From contig NZ_FWXT01000003.1 of NCBI RefSeq assembly GCF_900176535.1, forward strand, positions 558,001 to 622,000: DNA of 64,000 nt. The letters run 5' to 3'. Numbering within the stretch: position 1 is the stretch's first letter; every line of letters begins with the position of its first letter. Position numbers and translations under genes: made by a program. Below are positions 35,230 to 42,507 of this stretch, in pieces. Below the pieces are notes generated by a model. The model was given only the letters and a program-made list of their open reading frames with translations. It searched no databases and had not been told where the DNA came from. Origin of the DNA: Pedobacter africanus. GTDB taxonomy: Bacteria; Bacteroidota; Bacteroidia; Sphingobacteriales; Sphingobacteriaceae.

Positions 35230-37158
35230 TTAAAAAACCTGGTTAATTTTATGTATTACCCCGTTGCTGCCCTGCAGATTGGCCGCTACCGGTTTTGCCG
35301 TTTTTCCGGTACTGCTGGTCACAGAAAAGCCTTCCCATGCCCCGTTGACAGTTAAGTAATTCCCGGCTTTATTTGGCATGCTTCCCTGCGAAACCCCATC
35401 CGTGAATACATAGCGGTTGGGAATGACATGGGCATTTACAAAGTTCTTCAGGGCATCAACAGTCATCGTATTGATTTGCAGTCCTGCACTTTGAATGGCA
35501 GAATTAGTTGGGGCCAATACGGTATAACTAAAGAAGCCCGTTAAATTCAACTCGGCCATCAACCCGGATTTGGTACAGGCTGTTGCGAAGGATGAAAGCT
35601 CCGGATCTTTCAAAACCAGGGCATAGACCGTTCTGCTGAGATCGGCCTTGTCCATGGGTGTAAGGAATCCATCAATCTCGTAAATTGCCCCGTTTCCGCG
35701 TTCCCAGGTGGGCCCAGTTTTCAATAGCGGCACGGCGTTGCCGGTATAGTCTACGAATTTCTTGTTGTCATACAGGATATAGCCAAACTCGGTTGGATAG
35801 AAACGTTTTCTGAAACCGCCATCTGCTCTGACGTCAATATTTAAAATACCTGTTCTGCAGGCATTTTGCCTGATCAGTAATGTTGCTGCATCCATGTCTT
35901 CTGCAAGCGGGAATCCCCAAACTTCGTCAGGCTGGAGCAGTATGGTTCTGGAGCCATGCTGGAAATACAGACCATCTGTCAAGCCCGATTCGAGATTGGT
36001 ATGCTGAAACATCCAGTCCCACTGTCCATAGATTCTTTTCTTCATATAAACCCCACCTTCCACACTGTTCAGTTTGGGTGGTTCCAGCATTTTGTTAACC
36101 TTATAAATGATGCTGTTGCTGGAGGAAACCGCACCAACGATGGTAGGTGCGATCTTATGGATCATCTGCGGGTAGTTGTTGGTCCTGAGTTCAGGATTGT
36201 TTCTTGCGATGTCGCTTTTAAACCAGGTGTCGGCCAGGATGCTGCTCCTGAGCACTTCAGAAATGATCAGCTTTGGAACAGAATCTATATTGTTGTACAG
36301 GTCAGGTAAATAAGGCTTAAAATAATTCATCAAAGCCTCGTTGGTAGGCACAAAAATGGTGGTTAAAACATTTTCATCAGCCAGGTTCCTGCCTATAGAA
36401 TAGGATTTGATTAGTGTGGTATCTACCCAGCCGAATTCATCTTTCTCGCCCAGGGAATAGGTTACTGTAGTTTCCAGCCATTTGTTGTACATGGATATCT
36501 CCGGGTCTTTTGCGATTGCGGCATCCGTTCTTGGCATTACTTCGAGGGGCGACTGCAACACATGGATTACCCCGTTGCTGGCATCGATATCGTATTTGCT
36601 GTCCGATATTCTGGCTGTGCCGATCATAAATCCGCTGCCTGCAATATTGTATAAGGTCTTGAAATCTTCCTGCTGCGCTGCAAAGAAAGAAGGGGTAAAA
36701 ATCATGACAGATTTTGCCGGTAAGGCTGCCTCGCTGCGCGTCTTGTAAAAAACTGCCTTTGTAGGGTTCAACCCATTTACCGCATCTTTATACCGCTTTT
36801 CAATATCATATTTATAGTACATCCCGTTTATAAAGTGGTTGTTGACGTACTGGCGCAGGACTAAAGCCGGAACAACATCAATAGCGGTATAACCCCTGGC
36901 TTTAAAATAGGCATCTACCTGTTCATTTGTAGGTGCAAAACAAGTATAAATGGCCGCTTCGCCCAGTGTTTTACGGAGTTCAAGTTTGTCAATGATCTTT
37001 ACAAATTCGCTCAGGTCAGGATCTTCACTGAGTATTTGGACAATGTTCTTGTCAATTCTTCTTTCTGGATTGTAATGTTCTTCAAACTCCTTTGAACAGG
37101 AGGTTCCTATAACCATCAGGATGGCATAAAGCAGGATAAAGTAGTTTTTATTTTGCAT
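35230..37158 (-). CDS. Multi-domain fasciclin (FAS1) lipoprotein, triad A
   Basis: The lipoprotein has 642 residues with lipobox cysteine in IGTSCSKEF. At least three FAS1-like modules are readable: one from DLSEFVKIIDKLELRKTL and TCFAPTNEQVDAYF (about 40-210), a second around TTIFVPTNEALMNYF (about 225-355), and a third near the C-terminus (DPELSSFATACTKSGL, TVLAPTNSAIQ, then NGVIHKINQVF). A beta-rich insert separates the second and third. Its ATG overlaps the stop of the upstream sialidase gene by 11 nt. A surface adhesion or glycan-binding role alongside SusCD is inferred. Confidence 0.88.
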   Translation of the reverse strand: MQNKNYFILLYAILMVIGTSCSKEFEEHYNPERRIDKNIVQILSEDPDLSEFVKIIDKLELRKTLGEAAIYTCFAPTNEQVDAYFKARGYTAIDVVPALVLRQYVNNHFINGMYYKYDIEKRYKDAVNGLNPTKAVFYKTRSEAALPAKSVMIFTPSFFAAQQEDFKTLYNIAGSGFMIGTARISDSKYDIDASNGVIHVLQSPLEVMPRTDAAIAKDPEISMYNKWLETTVTYSLGEKDEFGWVDTTLIKSYSIGRNLADENVLTTIFVPTNEALMNYFKPYLPDLYNNIDSVPKLIISEVLRSSILADTWFKSDIARNNPELRTNNYPQMIHKIAPTIVGAVSSSNSIIYKVNKMLEPPKLNSVEGGVYMKKRIYGQWDWMFQHTNLESGLTDGLYFQHGSRTILLQPDEVWGFPLAEDMDAATLLIRQNACRTGILNIDVRADGGFRKRFYPTEFGYILYDNKKFVDYTGNAVPLLKTGPTWERGNGAIYEIDGFLTPMDKADLSRTVYALVLKDPELSSFATACTKSGLMAELNLTGFFSYTVLAPTNSAIQSAGLQINTMTVDALKNFVNAHVIPNRYVFTDGVSQGSMPNKAGNYLTVNGAWEGFSVTSSTGKTAKPVAANLQGSNGVIHKINQVF

Positions 37159-38338
37159 GGACAGACCCTTTCATGTTAACCCAACTTAATTTAAAGCGTT
37201 TAAGGACGAGGCTGTAATTCCAGCTCTTACCATCATTTGTTTCATAGAGACAGTAAACGGTTCCATCATCTGCAACCGCAACATCGGAATAGCCGGAAGG
37301 GCCGGAACTGATTACTTTTTTTATCGGCCAGCTCTGTCCTTCATCATTGCTGATCCTAGCGGTAAGGTTCTGGCGTGGATGTTTCCCGATATCCCTGCTA
37401 TCCGGGTTGATGAACAATATCCCTCCTCCCTGTTTCTCCGGAATGCGGATGATTGTCGCCATGCAAATTGGTTCAAACAGCTCTTCACTAAATACCGGCT
37501 TGCTCCAGTTGCTTATTCCATCTTTACTATAACTCAGTCCCCTGCGTCTTTTTTCGGTTACATTGCGAATGTTGACCATGGTACTGCCGTCTTTTAGCTG
37601 GATGGCCATAGTTTCGCTCGGGTTTTTAAAATCAGCAGTATTGTCTGCAATGATCTCCCCCCTCTTCCATGTCTTCCCAAGATCATCGCTATAAATGCTG
37701 GCGATGCAGGATGGCGCATGGCTTCTTCTTGGTTTTAACTTCGAAGAATTGCTTAACCATACGGGAACCAGCAAACGACCATTGTTCAGTTGTATGCTGT
37801 GGCCCGGTCCGGGAGCAAGTACTTTCCAATCGTATTCAGGTTTGAAAGCTTCAAACGCATAGGTGATATCTACCGGTGCTGCCCAGCTCTGACCATCGTC
37901 TTTTGAAAAAGTATAATAGGCCCTGGCATAGTCACGCTGGTAAAGCAAATGAATGGTTCCGTCCTTATCTACAATAGGTGTGGCATTGCTGGTAGGTTCT
38001 CCGCTTTTTTTTGCTGCAATGACGACATTTGGGCCCCATGTTTTTCCGCCATCAAGGCTCCTGCGCATCAAAAGATCCATATCTGCCCAGTCGCTTGCTG
38101 TACCTATTCTACCCTCGCAAAAAGCAAGTAAGGTGCCTTTTTTACTAAGTACCAATGCCGGGATGCGCATGGAAGTATAATTACCTCCAGGGCTAAAAAC
38201 CTGAGTGCTGTCTGGACCGGCCCCCGATGCAAATTGCTTTGCAGTACCACAGCCGGTTGCAGCACAAAGCGCGATACCGAGTGTAATTGTTAAAATGAGC
38301 AATGTTTTAATGTGGTGGTGTTTGTTAAAAAAGAACAT
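37148..38338 (-). CDS. Exo-alpha-sialidase, lipoprotein
   Basis: This 396-residue GH33 enzyme has the compact, propeller-only architecture. A lipobox (AATGC, Cys30) anchors it, probably at the outer membrane. Visible catalytic features are MRIP with Arg58, FCEGR (Glu75), the Asp-rich ASDWADMD loop and later arginines in VNIRNV and KHPRQN. The GPSGYSD and CLYE segments supply the Tyr-Glu nucleophile pair. Asp-boxes include SLDGGKTW and SKDDGQSW. It follows the second aldolase gene by 31 bp near the head of the island operon, so it is probably strongly expressed on induction. Confidence 0.94.
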   Translation of the reverse strand: MFFFNKHHHIKTLLILTITLGIALCAATGCGTAKQFASGAGPDSTQVFSPGGNYTSMRIPALVLSKKGTLLAFCEGRIGTASDWADMDLLMRRSLDGGKTWGPNVVIAAKKSGEPTSNATPIVDKDGTIHLLYQRDYARAYYTFSKDDGQSWAAPVDITYAFEAFKPEYDWKVLAPGPGHSIQLNNGRLLVPVWLSNSSKLKPRRSHAPSCIASIYSDDLGKTWKRGEIIADNTADFKNPSETMAIQLKDGSTMVNIRNVTEKRRRGLSYSKDGISNWSKPVFSEELFEPICMATIIRIPEKQGGGILFINPDSRDIGKHPRQNLTARISNDEGQSWPIKKVISSGPSGYSDVAVADDGTVYCLYETNDGKSWNYSLVLKRFKLSWVNMKGSVHAK

Positions 38339-38369
38339 TGGTTTGGTTTTACTTGTTTAACGGATCTGT

Positions 38370-39299
38370 TTATTGGAAAACTTCAGGTAGTATATTTTTG
38401 CATTTTTCGCGAATGGGTAAAATGTGTTCAGCGGGGATTCCCCTGTAGGGCCAGCGCAGTTGGGTATCGATACTTGTCCAACCCCCTACTGCTGCCATAA
38501 ATTTGTCAACAGCCTGGTTGGAATAACCCTCATTAACAATATATGGCACTATACATTCGCTCATAAACTGCTGTATTCTTTTTTCCAGTTCAAAAGCAGC
38601 AGCTTCAGCTTTCCGGATGCTGTCATACCATTTTTGTGCAAAAGCAGGGTTTAAGCAGGCCACATTCGAATAGGCCCCATGTGCACCCAGGGAAATGCCG
38701 GTTGCCAGCTGATGTCCGGGAACAAATACGGAAAAAGGCTGAGGGAGATGCTTCATTTCCTCGTACCATTGGGTATCGCCCCCGGCAACTTTGCAGCCAA
38801 CCAAAGGTATGCCCGAATTGAGGATTGCAGCAAAATCGGCTGGTAGAAGTTTCTTCTTTGCATGAGGTGGATTATAGAGCACCAGGCCAACAGGAGCAGC
38901 CGCATCTGCTATCATTTGCAAATAATCTGTAAGTTCTGTTTTGGAAGGGACAAACCAATCGGGTAGGATGATCTGAATGGCAGATGGCCGCAATAACCTG
39001 GCCCTTCTAACCCTTTCCAGGGAGATCTTTGGGCTCATGTGTGAGCAACCAATCTGAAAAGGCATGCCGGCATCATTGCATTTTTCTGCAAACAGCTCAT
39101 TTATACCATCAAATTCTGCTTCAGTCTGGTTGTAAAACTCACCCGCAGTTCCGTTGGAATAGATACCATCAACCCCAAAGGTAATCAGTGTATCGATTTC
39201 CTGCTCCAGTTGTACATAATTGATGCTGTCATCAGCATTAAGCGGTAACAGTAAAGTTGCCCAATTGCCATTGATCTCGTTTGCCGACAGGGGTGTCAT
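38370..39299 (-). CDS. DapA/NanA-family aldolase, second copy
   Basis: This 309-residue TIM-barrel class I aldolase has NGTAGE (49-54) and Schiff-base Lys170 in VGCKVAGG, but the tyrosine motif is YNPP (142-145), the form common in dihydrodipicolinate-synthase-type members, instead of the YxIP of true NAL. It may therefore split a related 2-keto-3-deoxy sugar acid, or a modified sialic acid, rather than plain Neu5Ac. It is the first gene of the island operon, right behind the predicted promoter and operator. Cytoplasmic. Confidence 0.85.
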   Translation of the reverse strand: MTPLSANEINGNWATLLLPLNADDSINYVQLEQEIDTLITFGVDGIYSNGTAGEFYNQTEAEFDGINELFAEKCNDAGMPFQIGCSHMSPKISLERVRRARLLRPSAIQIILPDWFVPSKTELTDYLQMIADAAAPVGLVLYNPPHAKKKLLPADFAAILNSGIPLVGCKVAGGDTQWYEEMKHLPQPFSVFVPGHQLATGISLGAHGAYSNVACLNPAFAQKWYDSIRKAEAAAFELEKRIQQFMSECIVPYIVNEGYSNQAVDKFMAAVGGWTSIDTQLRWPYRGIPAEHILPIREKCKNILPEVFQ

Positions 39300-39332
39300 G
39301 TTCTTGCTGGTTTATAAATGGTTTATAGTAGT

Positions 39333-39345
39333 TATGTACTACATA
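39333..39345. promoter_or_regulatory. Candidate operator for the GntR regulator, operon copy
   Basis: A perfect 13-bp palindrome, TATGTACTACATA, has GT-N3-AC at its core, as in FadR-subfamily GntR sites. It lies immediately downstream of the predicted -7 box of the island operon, across the expected start of transcription, so bound repressor would block initiation. Eleven of its 13 bases recur upstream of the regulator gene itself. Confidence 0.65.
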
Positions 39346-39346
39346 T

Positions 39347-39378
39347 CAAATATGAGAAGTATTTATTATAAAACCAAA
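39347..39378 (-). promoter_or_regulatory. Predicted promoter of the sialic-acid operon
   Basis: On the minus strand, TTTG (39375-39378), a 20-bp spacer and CATATTTG (39347-39354) match the Bacteroidota -33 and -7 (TAnnTTTG) elements with one mismatch. The start codon of the first operon gene is 47 bp downstream. Confidence 0.6.
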
Positions 39379-39409
39379 TATTGTATTCCGCTTAGCGCGG
39401 ATTTTAATT

Positions 39410-39446
39410 AAAAAAGGCCTGCAGGAATCAGTTGCAGGCCTTTTTT
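39410..39446. terminator. Intrinsic terminator after the GntR regulator gene
   Basis: A perfect 14-bp stem (39410-39423 with 39433-39446), GC-rich at the loop side with a 9-nt loop, ends in runs of T on both strands. It isolates the regulator transcript from the island operon promoter downstream. Confidence 0.9.
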
Positions 39447-39466
39447 TAAAAGAAATAAATAGATAA

Positions 39467-40153
39467 TTATTTTAACCGGTCAAAGTGGGGCTTCAGGTGA
39501 GCTTCCATTCCTTTCTTAAAATCTTCTTTCGTACCGGTCTTTAAGATCTGTACCAGGTCCATATGGTTTACCTTGCCTTTGGTAGGTTTTTTTTCTAGCG
39601 TAACCACGTAATCGAAGATAGGCAGCAGCATGATCTGGAATCTTTTTAAAGTGTCATTGCCCGACATTTCATAAAGTTTACCGTGAAATGCAATCTCATT
39701 TTTAATCCTGAAGGAATTGTCGTGGTTTACTTCTTTTTTTGCAATGTTTTCCAGTTCAGCAATATCCTTGTCCGTCTTTCTGATATAGATGAGCTCTGCG
39801 AGTCCCGTTTCCAATACCAGTCGCAATTCAAAAATATCCTGCAGGGTTTCTGTGTCGATGATCAGGGGATCCAATACGCGTTCAAAGGTGCCCAGTATAT
39901 CTGGCCTGGCCAGTACCATACCTCTCTTTTTCTTGGTCTCTATCATGCCCAGCATGCGCAACCTGCTCAGCGCTTCACGCAAAACGTTTCTGCTTACCCC
40001 AAGTGCTTCAGCAAGTTCCAGTTCTTTAGGAAGGGCGTCGCCCGGACGGAAGGATTTCTTTTTAAGGTATTCCCTTAACCTGACCTCTACAATATCTGCC
40101 ATCGTATTTGAAGCGATTGGCATCAGGTCTTTACTTAAATCGTTTATTGCCAT
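39467..40153 (-). CDS. FadR-subfamily GntR regulator (NanR-like role)
   Basis: This 228-residue cytoplasmic repressor has an N-terminal winged helix (about 15-85, with LPKELELAEALGVSRNVLREALSRL) and a C-terminal all-helical FCD ligand domain (about 100-225) whose metal-binding His residues are seen in FHGKLYEM and the C-terminal EAHLKPHFD. It resembles NanR of E. coli in family and in position at the head of a sialic-acid island. The likely inducer is sialic acid or a downstream metabolite. A candidate operator lies before its own gene and before the operon, so it probably represses both. Confidence 0.9.
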   Translation of the reverse strand: MAINDLSKDLMPIASNTMADIVEVRLREYLKKKSFRPGDALPKELELAEALGVSRNVLREALSRLRMLGMIETKKKRGMVLARPDILGTFERVLDPLIIDTETLQDIFELRLVLETGLAELIYIRKTDKDIAELENIAKKEVNHDNSFRIKNEIAFHGKLYEMSGNDTLKRFQIMLLPIFDYVVTLEKKPTKGKVNHMDLVQILKTGTKEDFKKGMEAHLKPHFDRLK

Positions 40154-40193
40154 AATTTAATAATCCTTCAAAAATGAGATATTTTTTTGTTAA

Positions 40194-40206
40194 TATGTAC
40201 TACAAT
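40194..40206. promoter_or_regulatory. Candidate operator, autoregulatory copy
   Basis: TATGTACTACAAT matches the operon site at 39333-39345 in 11 of 13 bases, including the whole GT-N3-AC core. It lies 41 bp before the regulator start, in the region divergent to the trehalose gene. Confidence 0.55.
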
Positions 40207-40259
40207 ATAAAAATATTTTCCTTAGAAATCCAGACATATTTAGCGGGCTTATCCTCAGT

Positions 40260-40285
40260 AATTTATTGATAAAAAGCAATAAATT
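40260..40285. promoter_or_regulatory. Inverted repeat in trehalose gene leader
   Basis: A perfect 9-bp AT-rich inverted repeat (40260-40268 with 40277-40285) with an 8-nt loop lies 38 bp before the trehalose synthase start. I could not find a full promoter consensus here; the role is unknown. Confidence 0.3.
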
Positions 40286-40323
40286 CAAACAAAAAATGCA
40301 AATAACGGTTGTTTTAAGTAATA

Positions 40324-42504
40324 ATGATAACAGACAGTAAAACCATCATCGTTTCGAACCGGCTACCCGTAAAAATTACAGAAGAAAATGGAGTATATAT
40401 CCTTAGTCCGAGTGAAGGCGGCCTTGCGACCGGCTTAGGCTCTATATATAAAAATGGCAACAACATCTGGATCGGCTGGCCCGGACTGGAGATCCCTCTG
40501 GAAAGGCAGGATGAGGTAAGGGAAAAACTGGCCGGACTTAACCTGGTACCTGTTTTCCTGAGCAATGAAGAAATCAGCCTGTATTATGAAGGTTTTTCTA
40601 ATGAAGTGTTATGGCCCGTATTCCATTACCTGGTTACTTATGCCAATTTTGAACAGCTGGCATGGGACTATTATAAAGTAGTAAATGATAAGTTTAAGGC
40701 CGAAGTATTGAAACACCTGTCGGCCGACGATGTAGTCTGGATACACGATTACCAGCTCCTGTTGTTGCCCTGCCTCATCAGGACCACACAACCGGAAATT
40801 ACCATTGGCTTCTTCCAGCACATTCCCTTCCCTTCATTTGAAATTTTCAGGCTCATCCCCTGGAGGGAAGAACTGATTGCCGGAATGCTGGGGGCCGATC
40901 TGCTCGGTTTTCATACCTTTGATGATGCCCGTCATTTTTTAAGCGCCGCTTCCCGGCTTTCCTCCAGCAACCTGCTGGATAATGTCCTGATCTATAAGAA
41001 CAGGCAGGTGGTTGTTGAGGCCTTTCCTATGGGAATTGACTCAGATAAATTTGACAGTTTAACCCGACACGAAAAGGTAGCCAAATACACCAACTCATTT
41101 AAAGCAAGCTTAAAGAATGTAAAAACCATACTGACTATAGACAGGCTGGATTACAGTAAAGGCATCTTACAGCGCTTGCAGGCATTTGAGCTGCTGCTGG
41201 AACAACATCCAGAATACATAGGCAAACTGGCCTTATATATGGTTGTAGTGCCATCGAGAGATACTGTTCCAAAGTATAAAGAGCTGAAAGACCAGATAGA
41301 TCAGTTTGTGGGCAATATCAATGCGCGTTTCCGGACCATAAACTGGGTGCCCATACATTATTTCTACAGGTCATTTTCCATAGAATTTCTTTCGGCCATA
41401 TACAGCACCGCAGACATATGCCTGGTTACGCCCATGCGCGATGGCATGAACCTGGTCAGCAAAGAATATGTCGCATCACGTACAACAGATGATGGGGTAC
41501 TGATACTGAGTGAAATGGCAGGGGCATCCAGGGAATTAACTGATGCCCTGATCGTTAACCCCAATAACATTGGTGACATTAAAGAAGCTATTGTAAAGGC
41601 GGTAAATATGCCCCCGGAAGAACAAAACAGGAGAATGCGCAGCATGCGTGCAATAGTCAGCAAGTTTAACATCCATCTTTGGGTTAAGAATTTTATGGAC
41701 AAGCTAAATGAAGTAAAAACCATGCAGGAATCTTTGCATACCAAACATGCTGTTGCGGCAGTACGGGCGCGGATATCGGCTGATTATGACCAGGCCAGAG
41801 ACCGGTATATTTTTCTGGATTACGATGGAACCCTGGTTGGGTTTAAAGGTGATATTGACGATGCAGCACCTGACGAAGAATTGTACTCCATTTTAAAGGA
41901 GCTTAGCCTGGATTCTGCCAATAAGGTTATACTGATTAGCGGAAGACGGTACCAGACCCTGGAAAAATGGTTCGGTCACCTTGACCTGGACATGATTGCC
42001 GAGCATGGGGCCTGGCAAAAGATCAGGAAGGCAGAGTGGAAAGCCCTGCCCCTGCTTACCGATAAATGGAAGCAGGAGATCAGGACCGTATTAGATACTT
42101 ACACAGACCGTACCCCCGGTTCTTTTATTGAGGAGAAAAGTTATTCCCTGGTATGGCATTACCGCAAAGCTGAAGAAGGTTTGGGCGAACTGCGTGCCAA
42201 TGAAATTATTAACCATTTAAGGATGATCATTGCCGATAAAGGCCTGCAGATGATGCCCGGAAATAAGGTTATCGAGTTTAAGAATATAGAAGTGAACAAG
42301 GGCAAAGCCGCACAAAACTGGCTGTATGACAACTATCCTGATTTTATACTCGCCCTTGGGGATGACCATACGGATGAAGATATTTTTAAAGCTTTATCAC
42401 CGGAAGCTTATACCATTAAAGTGGGCAGCAATATTTCAGCTGCCCGGTACTATCTTAAAGATTACCATGAGGTGAGGGAATTGCTGAAAGAACTGATTAA
42501 ATAG
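40324..42504 (+). CDS. otsAB: Trehalose-6-phosphate synthase/phosphatase fusion
   Basis: This 726-residue bifunctional cytoplasmic enzyme makes trehalose from UDP-glucose and glucose-6-phosphate. Residues 1-465 are a GT20 synthase: SNRLPV at the N-terminus, GGLATGLG, WIHDYQLLLLP, GFFQHIPFPS, RLDYSKGI and TPMRDGMNLVSKE. Residues 490-726 are a HAD-family phosphatase with the DYDGT nucleophile motif at about residue 499 and the late LGDDHTDEDIF motif. It is the yeast- and plant-like fused order seen throughout Bacteroidota. The gene converges on a GH15 gene with only 3 bp between stops. Trehalose serves as an osmotic and desiccation protectant. Confidence 0.95.
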   Translation: MITDSKTIIVSNRLPVKITEENGVYILSPSEGGLATGLGSIYKNGNNIWIGWPGLEIPLERQDEVREKLAGLNLVPVFLSNEEISLYYEGFSNEVLWPVFHYLVTYANFEQLAWDYYKVVNDKFKAEVLKHLSADDVVWIHDYQLLLLPCLIRTTQPEITIGFFQHIPFPSFEIFRLIPWREELIAGMLGADLLGFHTFDDARHFLSAASRLSSSNLLDNVLIYKNRQVVVEAFPMGIDSDKFDSLTRHEKVAKYTNSFKASLKNVKTILTIDRLDYSKGILQRLQAFELLLEQHPEYIGKLALYMVVVPSRDTVPKYKELKDQIDQFVGNINARFRTINWVPIHYFYRSFSIEFLSAIYSTADICLVTPMRDGMNLVSKEYVASRTTDDGVLILSEMAGASRELTDALIVNPNNIGDIKEAIVKAVNMPPEEQNRRMRSMRAIVSKFNIHLWVKNFMDKLNEVKTMQESLHTKHAVAAVRARISADYDQARDRYIFLDYDGTLVGFKGDIDDAAPDEELYSILKELSLDSANKVILISGRRYQTLEKWFGHLDLDMIAEHGAWQKIRKAEWKALPLLTDKWKQEIRTVLDTYTDRTPGSFIEEKSYSLVWHYRKAEEGLGELRANEIINHLRMIIADKGLQMMPGNKVIEFKNIEVNKGKAAQNWLYDNYPDFILALGDDHTDEDIFKALSPEAYTIKVGSNISAARYYLKDYHEVRELLKELIK

Positions 42505-42507
42505 TCC

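Noticed and set aside
39328..39342. Alternative palindrome GTAGT-N5-ACTAC at the operon promoter
   Set aside because: It overlaps the better 13-bp palindrome, and it is not repeated at the regulator gene, whereas the 13-bp site is.
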